Counted from the stretch's first letter, positions 25,149 through 34,155 are shown. The stretch is 35,528 bases of DNA from Bacillus marinisedimentorum (GCF_001644195.2 NZ_LWBL02000056.1:1-35528); one strand, 5' to 3'. Notes: generated from the sequence alone by a model not told the origin. Made by a program: numbers and translations.

Positions 25149-26429
25149 GTGGCAAATGTAGCGTATGAATCAAAAGAAAAACTTGTAACAAAATCGTCAA
25201 CCTCTACGGTATACAAAGTCTGGGTAGGCAGTTTGCTGGCTCTATTGCTTATTGGAGGTTATTTCATCGCTGAACGTTTCATAACTGGATTAAGTGTTAC
25301 AAACATGTCTTCAATTACACCTTGGGGCGCTTGGATTGCCTTTTACATTTTCTTTGTTGGGCTGAGTGCAGGCTCGTTTCTGCTCTCAACGTTGATATTT
25401 GTATTTGGCATGGATGAATATGAGCGGATTGGACGGATGGCCCTTTTTACCGCAATTGTCTGTATGATCGTCGCATTGACGTTCGTGCTTATGGACCTTG
25501 GCCGCCCTGAACGCCTGCTCAATGCAATCATTTATTGGAATGTGACAAGTGCACTCGGCTGGGAAGTACACTTTTATCTCGTGTACATTGCTTTGTTAAG
25601 TACTGAACTTTATATCGCAATGCGTGAAGATCTTGTTAAACTAGCAAAATCAGGAGCCGGCACAATGAAGAGCAAGGTGGCACGCTTACTGACGTTTAAA
25701 AACAGCGTGATCACTGATGAAACAAAAAAACGTGACCACAAATGGATGAAAATTCTCGGCACGATCGGTATCCCGATTGCGATTTTCGGCGTACACGGCG
25801 GAACAGGCACCATTTTTGCCCTCGTAAAGGCGCGTCCGGCCTGGAATACGGGTTTGTTCCCGGTAATCTTCGTCGTCTCCGCCATGGTTTCGGGCACCGC
25901 GTTGCTTCTTGCTATGTATATCATAAAGAAAAAAGCGACAAAACAGGCGATAGACCATAGCATGGTCGTCTCCCTGTCCAAGATGATGGTAGCATTTTTG
26001 TTCATTGATCTCGGTTTGCAGTTTTATGAGTACCTTGTAGGAGCTTATGGTCTTGAAGAGGAACACCTGGCAAGCCTGGGCACGATGATGGCAAGTGAAT
26101 ACAGTTGGTCGTTCTGGGGCGTGCAAATGTTTTTGGGGGCTGTCATCCCGATTACCATAGTGTTCTGGAAAAAAACGAAGAATTCCGTTAACGCCCTGCT
26201 GGTTGCAGCCATTCTGATTGTTATCGGTATTATCGGGGTGCGGTTTAATATCGTGGTTCCTCCACTTGTTGTTCCGCTCTTCCACGAGCTTCCTGCAGGT
26301 AACTATTTCCCGACGTTAAACGAATGGATGATCAGTCTTGGTGTCGGGGCAATGGGGTTATTGATTTATACGTTCGGTGAGCAATTGCTGCCGATCGAAG
26401 AACAAAATTCTTCTGAGCAGACGGAGTGA
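25149..26429 (+). CDS. NrfD/PsrC-family membrane quinol-oxidising subunit
   Basis: This 426-residue membrane protein has about nine or ten hydrophobic helices and features of the NrfD family: ITPWGAWIAFYIFFVGLSAG (19-20 residues near the N-terminus) and MDLGRPER in the second quarter. It would anchor the complex and take electrons from menaquinol. The GTG start is set by AAAGGGAGGG eight bases upstream. It lies 15 bp after the Fe-S gene and five bp before the catalytic gene. By order it corresponds to TtrC or SrdC. Confidence 0.88.
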   Translation: MANVAYESKEKLVTKSSTSTVYKVWVGSLLALLLIGGYFIAERFITGLSVTNMSSITPWGAWIAFYIFFVGLSAGSFLLSTLIFVFGMDEYERIGRMALFTAIVCMIVALTFVLMDLGRPERLLNAIIYWNVTSALGWEVHFYLVYIALLSTELYIAMREDLVKLAKSGAGTMKSKVARLLTFKNSVITDETKKRDHKWMKILGTIGIPIAIFGVHGGTGTIFALVKARPAWNTGLFPVIFVVSAMVSGTALLLAMYIIKKKATKQAIDHSMVVSLSKMMVAFLFIDLGLQFYEYLVGAYGLEEEHLASLGTMMASEYSWSFWGVQMFLGAVIPITIVFWKKTKNSVNALLVAAILIVIGIIGVRFNIVVPPLVVPLFHELPAGNYFPTLNEWMISLGVGAMGLLIYTFGEQLLPIEEQNSSEQTE

Positions 26430-26434
26430 TGGAT

Positions 26435-29400
26435 ATGGAAAATAAATCAATGAAGCGCAGAAGTTTTCTGAAAGCACTGGGTTCCCTGGGAGCGGTAGCT
26501 GTAATCGGGCCTGCGTTTGTCGGTCCCGTGAAGCAGGCGATGGGCAATGTCTGGGTCGATGAAGGACACGGAGTCGGTACGGACTATCAGGACTATACGG
26601 CAGAAAACGTCATCTTCACAACCTGTGAGCAATGCAATTCATTTTGTACGATAAAAGCCTACGTTGTGGATGGCAACAAAACAGGGCCATACAGCTCAAT
26701 CATCCGCAAAATTGCCGGTAACCAGTACAGCCCAATCACAATGGTTCCATTCGGGGCCATCGCGTATGACACCCCTGTTGATGCGGCAGTAAAAGGTACA
26801 GGCGATGTAAGAAAAGAAGGACGCGGATTCCGCGGCGGCAGAACGTGCTTGAAAGGGCAGGCCGGCATCCAGACTGCTTATGATGCCTATCGAGTCAAAA
26901 AGCCTTTGAAGCGTGTAGGGCCGCGGGGCAGCGGTAAGTGGAAGACGGTTTCCTGGGATGAAGTATACAACGAGATCATCAACGGCAGTAAAGACCTGGG
27001 CACCCCTGGATTGAAGGAATTGTCGGCTTACGTTCCTGAAGAGCCTGTCATGGCTGACTGGGAAAAGGTAAAGTCAGGCGAAATGCCGGCAGCCGAGTTT
27101 GATAAAAAATATAAAGATGTATTGATTGATACAAAGCATCCGGATCTCGGCCCGAAAGTGAACCAGATTGGCTTCATGGTCGGAGACCGCCGTGATTTCA
27201 CGGAACGGTTTATGCTGAAAAGCCTCGGCACAGCAAATTACTATCACCACGGCGGAGTTTGCGGAATCAGTTCTGTAATGGGAAATGTACGCTCCTATTC
27301 TGGCGGAAAGAAGAAGAAACGGCAGTATGCCGACCTTGAAAATACGCTATATTTGATTGTCTGGGGTACAAACCCGCTCGTTGCGAATAAAGGACCGACA
27401 TGGCTCGCGCCAAAGATCACGAATGCGATTGACAACGGCATGAAAATGGCAGTCATTGATCCCCGTTTCAGCAAGACAGCAGAAAAGGCGGACATGTGGC
27501 TTCCGGTGAAACCGGGAACAGACGGTGCACTTGCGCTTGCAATGGGCCGCTGGATCATTGAAAACAAACGATATGATGAAGAATATTTGCGCAATCCGAA
27601 TAAGAAAGCTGCCGGAAATGACAGTGAGCCGACATGGAGCGATGCAACACATCTCATTAATCTGTCCGATCCAAAACGGCCGAAATTGAGGGCAAGCGAT
27701 CTTGGCATCGGTACGGAAGAAGAATTCGTCGTGATGGCTGGCGGAAAACCTGTTCCGCATACAAAGGCAGAAGAAGGCGACTTGTATGTGGATGCAACCG
27801 TGAAAGGCCTGAAGGTGAAGTCAGCTTTCCAACTGTACAAAGAGCGGGTTATGGAGAGGACGCTTGAAGAATATGCGGAAATTACGACAATTGAAAAAGC
27901 GCAAATCGTAAAACTGGCCAAAGATTTCACATCCTACGGCAAGCGTGCCGCAATTATGGCATACCGCGGCCCGGCTATGCATACAAACGGTTATTACAGT
28001 CAGCGCCTTGTGGCAATGCTGAACCACTTGATCGGGAACTATGACTGGAAAGGCGGCAATATCACGACCGGTGCAAGTTACAAGGAATTCGAAGGGCGCT
28101 ATGATCTCAAAAGTGTGGAAAAGCCGAATGTTGCCTGGGGCATACCGGTCGGGCGCTATACATCGAAATATGAGAAATCGACTTTGTTTGAACGTGACGG
28201 ATATCCGGCCAAACGGCCCTGGTTCCCTTATAGTGCGCAGACTGTCCATGAAGTGCTGCCAAGCTCAGCCGAAGGATATCCTTATAAGCTGAACGCACTG
28301 ATCACTCACAGGATGTCACCGGTGCTGTCAACTCCGAACGGAGGGGCACAGGAAAAAATCCTTGCAGATCAAAAAACATTGCCTCTTTATGTGGCATCTG
28401 ATGTCCAGATCGGGGATTCCTCAAAGTACGCGGACTTCATTTTACCGGATACAACCTATCTGGAGCGTTGGGGAAGAGAATCCATCTATCCGAACATCAC
28501 AACGAAATTCACGGGCGTATTCCAGCCGGTTACACGCGTATTCCCGGATGTGCGCTCATTTGAAAACAGCGTGATTGAAATCGCCAAACGGATGGAACTG
28601 CCTGGATACGGAGACAAGGCATTTCCGGATGGAAGTGCACTCCATTCTGAAGAAGATTATTACTTGAAGCGGATCGCCAATATCGCATTTGATGAAAAAC
28701 CTGTTCCGGATGCTTCTGCAAAAGAATTGAATATATTTGAACAGGCCCGGAAGAATGCACTTGGCAAACACTTTGACGTGAATAGATGGAAACAGGCGCT
28801 GAAACCGGAAGAATGGGCAAAAGCCGTGTACGTCCTGAACCGGGGCGGCAGGTTTGAAGCACCGGGCGAAGATTATATCGGCGACCATTTGAAATATCAG
28901 TTCGGCGGCCAGGCCAATTTTTATGATGAAGGTGTGGCAGCTGGCAAAAACTCATTTGACGGCGCATTTTTTGAAGGCATGCCGATCGGCGAGGAAATCA
29001 AATACTATAACGGTGAAACAGTCAACCAGTCACTGCCGCTGCAATTCATCAACTGGAAAGCGCGGAACATGGGAACATACCGCAATATCAGCAGCACCTG
29101 GCTCAGGGAAGTTCGTTCAGATAACTATATTTGGATGAACGCAAAAGATGCCCGCCAGCGCGGACTGAAATCAGGAGATGAAGTTCGGGTCACAACACCA
29201 GACTTCGAGGCACGGGGCACAGTGTATGTCACCCAGGGTATCGCACCGGGCGTAGTCGGGGCGGCATACAACTTCGGGCAAACCGGATACGGCGCAACAC
29301 TGCAAACGATAGATGGGACTAAACAGGAGAAGCTGCCAGAGTACGGTAATACACCGTTCGATTTCAACAGTAAACCAATGCACGAAGAAGCCGGATTCCC

Positions 29401-29536
29401 AGGTTCACGCAGCGATGGTTTCGTTGTCAACAAAATGCTGAAGAAGGACAAAGCCTATAAAGAAGGTACGATTGTCGATCAGATCGGCGGTGCTCCTGGA
29501 CAGCTTGACCTTTATGTCGATATTAAAAAACTATAG
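26435..29536 (+). CDS. Tat-exported molybdopterin oxidoreductase, tetrathionate/selenate reductase type
   Basis: This 1033-residue protein is the catalytic subunit of a DMSO-reductase-family complex. The N-terminus has a twin-arginine signal, KRRSFLKAL, then a hydrophobic stretch ending near GPVKQAMG. An iron-sulfur site is formed by C64, C67, C71 and C138; the 66-residue gap before the last cysteine is long, as in TtrA-like enzymes. C276 in GGVCGISS is the likely molybdenum ligand. PLKRVGPRGSGKW also fits the TtrA group. The C-terminal cofactor domain (GDEVRVTTPD) is complete. ATG 26435, eight bases after GGAG, is preferred over GTG 26426. The substrate could be tetrathionate, selenate, arsenate, thiosulfate or polysulfide; sequence reading cannot decide. 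Confidence 0.88.
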   Translation: MENKSMKRRSFLKALGSLGAVAVIGPAFVGPVKQAMGNVWVDEGHGVGTDYQDYTAENVIFTTCEQCNSFCTIKAYVVDGNKTGPYSSIIRKIAGNQYSPITMVPFGAIAYDTPVDAAVKGTGDVRKEGRGFRGGRTCLKGQAGIQTAYDAYRVKKPLKRVGPRGSGKWKTVSWDEVYNEIINGSKDLGTPGLKELSAYVPEEPVMADWEKVKSGEMPAAEFDKKYKDVLIDTKHPDLGPKVNQIGFMVGDRRDFTERFMLKSLGTANYYHHGGVCGISSVMGNVRSYSGGKKKKRQYADLENTLYLIVWGTNPLVANKGPTWLAPKITNAIDNGMKMAVIDPRFSKTAEKADMWLPVKPGTDGALALAMGRWIIENKRYDEEYLRNPNKKAAGNDSEPTWSDATHLINLSDPKRPKLRASDLGIGTEEEFVVMAGGKPVPHTKAEEGDLYVDATVKGLKVKSAFQLYKERVMERTLEEYAEITTIEKAQIVKLAKDFTSYGKRAAIMAYRGPAMHTNGYYSQRLVAMLNHLIGNYDWKGGNITTGASYKEFEGRYDLKSVEKPNVAWGIPVGRYTSKYEKSTLFERDGYPAKRPWFPYSAQTVHEVLPSSAEGYPYKLNALITHRMSPVLSTPNGGAQEKILADQKTLPLYVASDVQIGDSSKYADFILPDTTYLERWGRESIYPNITTKFTGVFQPVTRVFPDVRSFENSVIEIAKRMELPGYGDKAFPDGSALHSEEDYYLKRIANIAFDEKPVPDASAKELNIFEQARKNALGKHFDVNRWKQALKPEEWAKAVYVLNRGGRFEAPGEDYIGDHLKYQFGGQANFYDEGVAAGKNSFDGAFFEGMPIGEEIKYYNGETVNQSLPLQFINWKARNMGTYRNISSTWLREVRSDNYIWMNAKDARQRGLKSGDEVRVTTPDFEARGTVYVTQGIAPGVVGAAYNFGQTGYGATLQTIDGTKQEKLPEYGNTPFDFNSKPMHEEAGFPGSRSDGFVVNKMLKKDKAYKEGTIVDQIGGAPGQLDLYVDIKKL

Positions 29537-29770
29537 AATCTGTTATAGTGAATGGTGGGTTTTGATATGGGAAGACAGGGGGGATCAGCTCACTCCCGCG
29601 GAAAATAAGAGCACAAGACACAGCAGCCGGTGATAAACGACGCTATATCCGGCAGTCCGCGGAAAAGGAGCGGATTCCTCTGACAGCAAAAGCTTTTGAA
29701 AGAGCTTTTTGGAAATCACATTGGGATGGCACATGGCAAAACGAAAAGATTGGTAAAAGGTGGGTGAAAC

Positions 29771-30358
29771 ATGACACAAAAAGTGGAAGAAACTTACGGG
29801 AGACTGATGCTCGCCAATCTGTTCACACAGGTGTGGCTCGGGGACTGGGAAGGCTATGAAAAGACATTTTCCTCCATACCGGAAGAAATAAAAGTCGAAT
29901 TTCCGTTCCACAGCCATTATAATAGAGAAGAAGTGCCGATGTGGCATGAAAATCATTTCAGCATTCCGGGTGATTACTTCATTTCTCCTTATATGTCATC
30001 CTACTATGGAAAAGACGAGGAAGAAATGGAAAAAGCCAAGCAGGACTTGCTGTGCCTGATCGGCATGTTTGAAGAAATGGGATTTTATTTCCCGCTCGAC
30101 AAAGGGGAATACCCGGATCATATCGGAAGCCTGACCGCTTTTCTCACAGCGGCGATCCAGGAAGAGGCTGAAGCCTTGAAGGCAGAAGACGTAGAAAAGG
30201 CCGAAAAACTGCGTGAACTGCAGCAGGAAACCTATGAGAAGTATATGGAGCCGGGCCTGGCCAAACTGGAACGAGCGGTTGAAGACAGGGCTTCCCATCC
30301 ATTTGTTAAAAAATTTGTACCTTTTTACCGCACTGTGCTTGAAACTGCGGTGCTATGA
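29771..30358 (+). CDS. TorD/NarJ-family molybdoenzyme chaperone
   Basis: This 195-residue, all-helical cytoplasmic protein has the family motif PDHIGSLTAFL (about 115-125) and an acidic coiled-coil-like stretch after it. Such chaperones bind the twin-arginine signal and hold back export until the molybdenum cofactor is inserted. It follows the catalytic subunit by 234 bp and precedes tatA copy 2 by 24 bp, so it is the expected assembly factor of this enzyme. The ATG follows AAAGGTGGG. The 234-bp gap before it has no convincing gene or terminator. Confidence 0.85.
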   Translation: MTQKVEETYGRLMLANLFTQVWLGDWEGYEKTFSSIPEEIKVEFPFHSHYNREEVPMWHENHFSIPGDYFISPYMSSYYGKDEEEMEKAKQDLLCLIGMFEEMGFYFPLDKGEYPDHIGSLTAFLTAAIQEEAEALKAEDVEKAEKLRELQQETYEKYMEPGLAKLERAVEDRASHPFVKKFVPFYRTVLETAVL

Positions 30359-30382
30359 TGGACATAGAAAAGGAGTGATTTC

Positions 30383-30574
30383 ATGCTATCGAACATTGGC
30401 GTACCGGGTCTCATTTTGATCCTGGTCATTGCTCTAGTTATTTTTGGGCCATCAAAACTTCCGGAAATCGGTAAAGCGTTCGGCTCCACACTGAAAGAGT
30501 TCAAAAAGGCAACAAACGATATGATCTCCCAAGGTGAAAAGAAGGAAGACGAAACCGAAAAGAAAGAAAGCTGA
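30383..30574 (+). CDS. tatA: TatA-family twin-arginine translocase subunit (copy 2)
   Basis: This 63-residue protein begins [14 protein letters not shown], with one membrane helix, the hinge [10 protein letters not shown], an amphipathic helix ([12 protein letters not shown]) and a strongly charged tail. AAAGGAGTG eight bases upstream supports the start. It sits between the chaperone and tatC copy 1 at the end of the reductase locus and would complete a dedicated export machine for the catalytic subunit. Confidence 0.94.
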   Translation: MLSNIGVPGLILILVIALVIFGPSKLPEIGKAFGSTLKEFKKATNDMISQGEKKEDETEKKES

Positions 30575-30585
30575 TTGCTATTTAT

Positions 30586-30619
30586 AAGGAAGGTGTGAGG
30601 GATGCCTTGCACCTTTCTT
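30586..30619 (+). terminator. Hairpin between tatA copy 2 and tatC copy 1
   Basis: AAGGTGTGAGG (30590-30600) pairs with CCTTGCACCTT (30605-30615), including G-U pairs, around a GATG loop; outer bases extend it to about 15 pairs. A related hairpin is at 34610-34641 in the other tatA-tatC gap. It may cut read-through so that TatA exceeds TatC. Here the T-run is broken. Confidence 0.6.
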
Positions 30620-30752
30620 GCACGTTTATGCAGTATCTAACTATAACGGCCGGGGAGCGGAAGGTATTTCTGGCCAATATCATACATGTAAGCTGGCAGC
30701 TGCGGCTGCCGCGTTCATCAAAGAAGTTTCCTACCGGTGGAGGTGCTCGTCC

Positions 30753-31484
30753 ATGCAAGATCAGGAAATGTCACTGGTCAATCATCTGGAAGAATTAAGA
30801 AAGAGAATTATCGTTGTCCTGGGTGCATTTGTCGTATTCTTTATTGTAGGTTTTGTTTTTATAAGGGATATATATGACTGGTTTGTCCGGGACCTTGACT
30901 TCAAGCTTGCCATCCTTGGCCCGAGTGATATCATCTGGATTTATTTCAAGCTGGCCGGCATGGCGGCGCTCGCCGGAACAATTCCTGTTCTAGTGTGGCA
31001 AATCTGGGTATTTATCAAGCCTGCGCTGACCAGGCGTGAGCAAAAAGTGACGCTGGCCTATATTCCGGCATCATTCGCCCTTTTTGTGGGAGGACTCGCC
31101 TTTGGCTATTTTGTTATCTTCCCGACCGTCTTTCAATTTTTGATTGAGATGAATGACGGTATGTTTGAGACGATGTTCACTATAGAAAAGTACTTCGATT
31201 TCCTAATCCATTTGACGCTGCCTTTCAGTTTTTTGTTTGAGCTTCCGGTCATCGTCATGTTCCTGACAAGCCTCGGCATTTTGACACCGCAGAAGCTTCA
31301 GAAAGTCAGGAAGTATGCCTATTTTGTACTCGTGATTATCGCAACGATGATTTCACCTCCTGACTTTGTGTCCCAAACGCTCGTCGCGGTTCCGCTTGTC
31401 ATCATTTATGAAATAAGCATTCTGCTCTCGAAAGTGGTTTATAGGAAAAAAGCAAGGAAAGCAGAAGAGGCACTGGCAGATTGA
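30753..31484 (+). CDS. tatC: TatC twin-arginine signal receptor (copy 1)
   Basis: This 243-residue membrane protein has six hydrophobic helices. TatC hallmarks are HLEELRKR near the N-terminus, FIKPALTRREQK in a loop, FGYFVIFP and FELPVIVMFL. It recognises the twin-arginine signal and recruits TatA. The open frame extends upstream to 30618, but ATG 30753 after GGAGGTG gives the normal family start (MQDQEMSLVNHLEELRK). It ends the reductase locus; a strong terminator follows. It is a paralogue of the tatC at 34700-35454. Confidence 0.94.
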   Translation: MQDQEMSLVNHLEELRKRIIVVLGAFVVFFIVGFVFIRDIYDWFVRDLDFKLAILGPSDIIWIYFKLAGMAALAGTIPVLVWQIWVFIKPALTRREQKVTLAYIPASFALFVGGLAFGYFVIFPTVFQFLIEMNDGMFETMFTIEKYFDFLIHLTLPFSFLFELPVIVMFLTSLGILTPQKLQKVRKYAYFVLVIIATMISPPDFVSQTLVAVPLVIIYEISILLSKVVYRKKARKAEEALAD

Positions 31485-31495
31485 TTTTGATAGAG

Positions 31496-31530
31496 AAACA
31501 GCCGTTTTGTGTGATCGGCTGTTTTTTTTT
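31496..31530 (+). terminator. Rho-independent terminator after tatC copy 1
   Basis: AAACAGCCG (31496-31504) pairs perfectly with CGGCTGTTT (31516-31524), followed by an unbroken T-run to 31530. It closes the reductase-tat operon. Confidence 0.9.
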
Positions 31531-31540
31531 ATTGTGAAGG

Positions 31541-31722
31541 AAATTATAAAATGAGTAAGCGCTGTGGATAAAAAACAAGAAGGGAATCGTCCAGCTCCAG
31601 GCGTCAGCGGCTGTCGTCATAAACGGTGATCCCCTCCGGGAGGAAAGAGCACCTCCCTGCGGGTACCCCGCTTATACGTACGCCGCTAAACGGGCGCCTT
31701 GTGCATTTGTTCTGGTCCCGTA
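31541..31722. repeat. Intergenic repeat, family R
   Basis: It matches 69-235 closely: GAAATTATAAAATG, GCGCTGTGGATAAAAAAC, CGTCCAGCTCCAGGCG, GGTGATCCCCTCCGG, TGCGTAC-like, CTAAACGGGCGCCTTG. No gene is seen from here to the binding-protein gene at 32111. Confidence 0.75.
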
Positions 31723-31862
31723 TAGGGAAAGCAGTGCCGCAAAACTCCAGTGTGACCGGATTAAGGGAGCGGTATCCCGAATTCAGCGCCCATAACAGCT
31801 CCTGCATTGCCATTACGGACACTGAAGCGTAATTAAATCTACAATATAAAGCAAACTCTAAT

Positions 31863-31888
31863 CAGTGCAGGCCGCGCCGCCTGCACTG
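31863..31888. repeat. Perfect 10-bp palindromic hairpin
   Basis: CAGTGCAGGC (31863-31872) and GCCTGCACTG (31879-31888) with a 6-base loop. No T-run, so not a clear terminator; it stands alone between tatC and the binding-protein gene. Confidence 0.5.
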
Positions 31889-31993
31889 ACTCAAACAGGC
31901 AATCTATCAGGAGTGAAAAGCAGGATTTTCCCTACCGCATACACCCTTCTGTCAGTATGAGCAAGCAAAACAGAGATAGATTGAGGAAACTGT

Positions 31994-32011
31994 GTACAGA
32001 ATAAACTGTAC
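31994..32011. promoter_or_regulatory. Operator-like palindrome upstream of the betaine-type binding protein
   Basis: GTACAG-N6-CTGTAC is a perfect two-fold symmetric site about 100 bp before the start codon. Size and spacing suit a dimeric repressor. I do not recognise the regulator; MarR-like GbsR/OpcR proteins control related genes in B. subtilis, but a match cannot be shown here. Confidence 0.4.
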
Positions 32012-32110
32012 GTATGAAATAATCTTTATTCAGTGTATTCCTGCGGTTGCCCTCAAGAACTGGAATCTTTAACATATGAAGGGTGTATAAAAAGAAAAGG
32101 GGAGAGTTTA

Positions 32111-33019
32111 ATGCAAAAAAAATTGTTGCGTCGTCTTGCATCAGTTGCAGTTGTGCTTATGCTGCTTGTTGTTGCAGCATGCGGGAATGATTCCGGTTCG
32201 AATGAAGGAAACAAAGAGGAGTCGGCCGGAACAGAGGAAAAAGGGAAAATCGAAATCGGTCTGAATAACTGGGCTGAAAACGTCGCCGTTTCGAACATGT
32301 GGAAAATCTTACTTGAAGAGGAGGGGTATGAGGTAGAGCTGACAAACGTAGAGAAAGCAGCCCTTTACACCGGCCTTAAAGGCGGCGACCTCGACCTCGG
32401 TCTGGAAGTTTGGCTTCCTTATACAGATGAAGTATTCTATGAAGACTACAAAGAAGATATTGCCTGGCATGAAAAGTGGTATGAAGGTACAGGACTCGGA
32501 CTTGTCGTGCCTTCCTATGTGGAAATTGACACCATTGAGGAATTAAATGACAATACAGATCTGTTTCCGGAACAGCAGATTGTCGGAATTGATCCAGGTG
32601 CAAGCTTAATGCAAATGACAGAAAAGGCCGTTGATGAATACGGGCTTGATTATGAACTTACGTCCACATCCGGCCCTATCATGACAGCTGAGCTGAGTAA
32701 TGCGATCAAGGCTGAAGAACCGATTGTCGTCACGCTCTGGAATCCGCACTGGGCTTTTGCTGAGTTTGATTTGAAGTACCTTGAGGATCCGAAAAATGTT
32801 TATGGTGATGCTGATGATATCCTGTTCGCTTCAAGAAAAGACTTCGGGGACGACTTCCCTGAAGTGCTTGAGTGGCTGAATAACTGGAAAATGGATGATG
32901 ATTCACTTGGTTCACTTATGGCCATGATTAAAGATGAGGACGATCCGGTGAAAGGTGCGGAAAAATGGATCGAAGAAAATCGTGACCTTGTTGATGAATG
33001 GATGACTGCATCTGAGTAA
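32111..33019 (+). CDS. Glycine-betaine/choline-type ABC transporter binding lipoprotein (OpuAC-like)
   Basis: This 302-residue lipoprotein has a signal peptide with lipobox VAAC, lipidated Cys24, and a low-complexity linker (about 25-45). The OpuAC-type domain follows: IGLNNWAENVAVSNMW, LEVWLPYTDEVF and VVTLWNPHWAFAEFDL carry the tryptophans that in this family cage quaternary amines. It should bind glycine betaine, carnitine, choline or a like compound at the outer membrane face. ATG 32111 follows GGGGAGAG; the in-frame codons from 32033 are not a real start. No ATPase or permease gene adjoins, so partners must lie elsewhere. Ligand inferred from family. Confidence 0.88.
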   Translation: MQKKLLRRLASVAVVLMLLVVAACGNDSGSNEGNKEESAGTEEKGKIEIGLNNWAENVAVSNMWKILLEEEGYEVELTNVEKAALYTGLKGGDLDLGLEVWLPYTDEVFYEDYKEDIAWHEKWYEGTGLGLVVPSYVEIDTIEELNDNTDLFPEQQIVGIDPGASLMQMTEKAVDEYGLDYELTSTSGPIMTAELSNAIKAEEPIVVTLWNPHWAFAEFDLKYLEDPKNVYGDADDILFASRKDFGDDFPEVLEWLNNWKMDDDSLGSLMAMIKDEDDPVKGAEKWIEENRDLVDEWMTASE

Positions 33020-33059
33020 TTTAAAGCGGCGGACAAAATAAATAGCTGCAATAACCAGG

Positions 33060-33495
33060 AGAAGAGGCTGGGACATAAGTATTTCAGCTAATGATAAACC
33101 CGAACGATCAGGTAAGATTTCAATGAATCTTTCTCCTGACCGTTCGGGTTATTATTTACTCTCTTCAATAAATCTTTTGATGCTGCATACTATTTTTAAA
33201 ACTAATGGAATGGAGCGGAGGACACCCGACTCCACGAAAATAAAAACCCATTTTTTTCGTGCGGTGTTATTTCAAAGAAGCTTTTTTAAAGTCGTACGGG
33301 AAATAGAGGAAAGGCTGAGACCCCGCAGGCGCAGCCGAGGAGGCTCAGCTTCCTCCCCGTTGAAAGCGAGTGTCTGCAGCGCAATGGAACGAACTTGTCT
33401 TTTCAGCTTAACTTATTATTAGTAAACAGTATTACGTTGAATAGTTATTGTTCGTCTCTAATCATGACTTATTTAGTTATGTCCCAACATCTTCT
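33060..33495. mobile_element. Second MITE-like element with GGGACATAA ends
   Basis: The left end AAGAGGCTGGGACATAA (33062-33078) and the reverse complement of the right end, AAGATGTTGGGACATAA (33477-33493), are near-perfect inverted repeats. The interior has a long hairpin (33097-33150) and a core of the type GAGACCCCGCAGG, GAGGAGGCTCAG, GAAAGCGAGTGTCTGCAGCG, which is related to the core of the 20296-20545 element. No transposase and no clear target duplication were found. Elements with GGGACATAA ends are, as I recall, widespread in Bacillus. Confidence 0.7.
33097..33150. terminator. Long hairpin after the binding-protein gene, inside the MITE-like element
   Basis: AACCCGAACG (33097-33106) pairs with CGTTCGGGTT (33141-33150); after one mismatch TCAGG/CCTGA continues, and AGATT/AATCT lies further in. 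It is followed by ATTATTT. It could act as the transcription end for the binding-protein gene. Confidence 0.55.
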
Positions 33496-33529
33496 GTGCA
33501 ATTTACTTCCAATTTAGTAACAAGGTGGA

Positions 33530-33955
33530 CTATTCTTTCAAATTGACTTTAAACATTCCGGTCATATTTGGGGAATAGTCCTTGAAATTATATTTTTCAT
33601 AAAACCCACCTTTTCCTTCTGAAGCGAATAATCCTATAAATGCTTTGTTTGGAGCATATTCTTCAATAAAACCCATTAAGGTGTTCATAATTTCTTTGCC
33701 AATTCCACATCCCTGATATTCGGGTTGGACGATGATGTCTTGAATATAGAAATAAATTGCGCCATCTCCAACAATCCGCCCCATTCCAATAATTTTATGA
33801 CCATCTTTAACAAGTACGGAGTACACCGAATTTCGCAGTGAGGTTTCCGCGGCATCAAAATTCATCAAATCTTTCCATCCGACACTTGAACACAAATACA
33901 TATATTCATTGAGTGTTGGGGTTGCAGCATAAATTAGTTCATAGTTTTTTGTCAC
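33530..33955 (-). CDS. GNAT-family N-acetyltransferase
   Basis: This 141-residue cytoplasmic enzyme has acetyl-CoA motif A, DIIVQPEYQGCGIGKEIM, with the Q/R-x-x-G-x-G/A pattern, and a C-terminal GGFYEKYNF segment typical of small GNAT proteins. The substrate cannot be told. The frame opens at 33979, but GTG 33955 follows a strong AAGGAGG at seven bases and is the better start. It is clearly more AT-rich in its codons than its neighbours and stands alone between a MITE-like element and a tat operon, which hints at a late acquisition. Confidence 0.88.
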   Translation of the reverse strand: MTKNYELIYAATPTLNEYMYLCSSVGWKDLMNFDAAETSLRNSVYSVLVKDGHKIIGMGRIVGDGAIYFYIQDIIVQPEYQGCGIGKEIMNTLMGFIEEYAPNKAFIGLFASEGKGGFYEKYNFKDYSPNMTGMFKVNLKE

Positions 33956-34149
33956 GATGAGCCTCCTTAGATAAATCAAAAATAAGACTTAGATATTAAT
34001 TATTAACCAAAGCTTCCTAAAAACCTTTTTCCTTTCAATGCCGTTATGTTTGCTTTAAAGATTGGGAAGGATATGGAAGAAATGTGAACATAGGCCTGAA
34101 ATACAGGAGAAATCATGTCCTTTCCATATGAATTTCTTCCGATGGATAT

Positions 34150-34155
34150 TATAAT
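34150..34155 (+). promoter_or_regulatory. Candidate -10 of the second tat operon
   Basis: A perfect TATAAT lies 40 bases before the tatA start codon. The -35 region (around 34127) is poor. No Fnr-type box like that at 23944 is seen, so this tat set is probably not under the same control. Confidence 0.35.

Noticed and set aside
30618-30752. N-terminal extension of tatC copy 1
   Set aside because: The residues do not resemble TatC, and ATG 30753 has a proper ribosome site and the family start.
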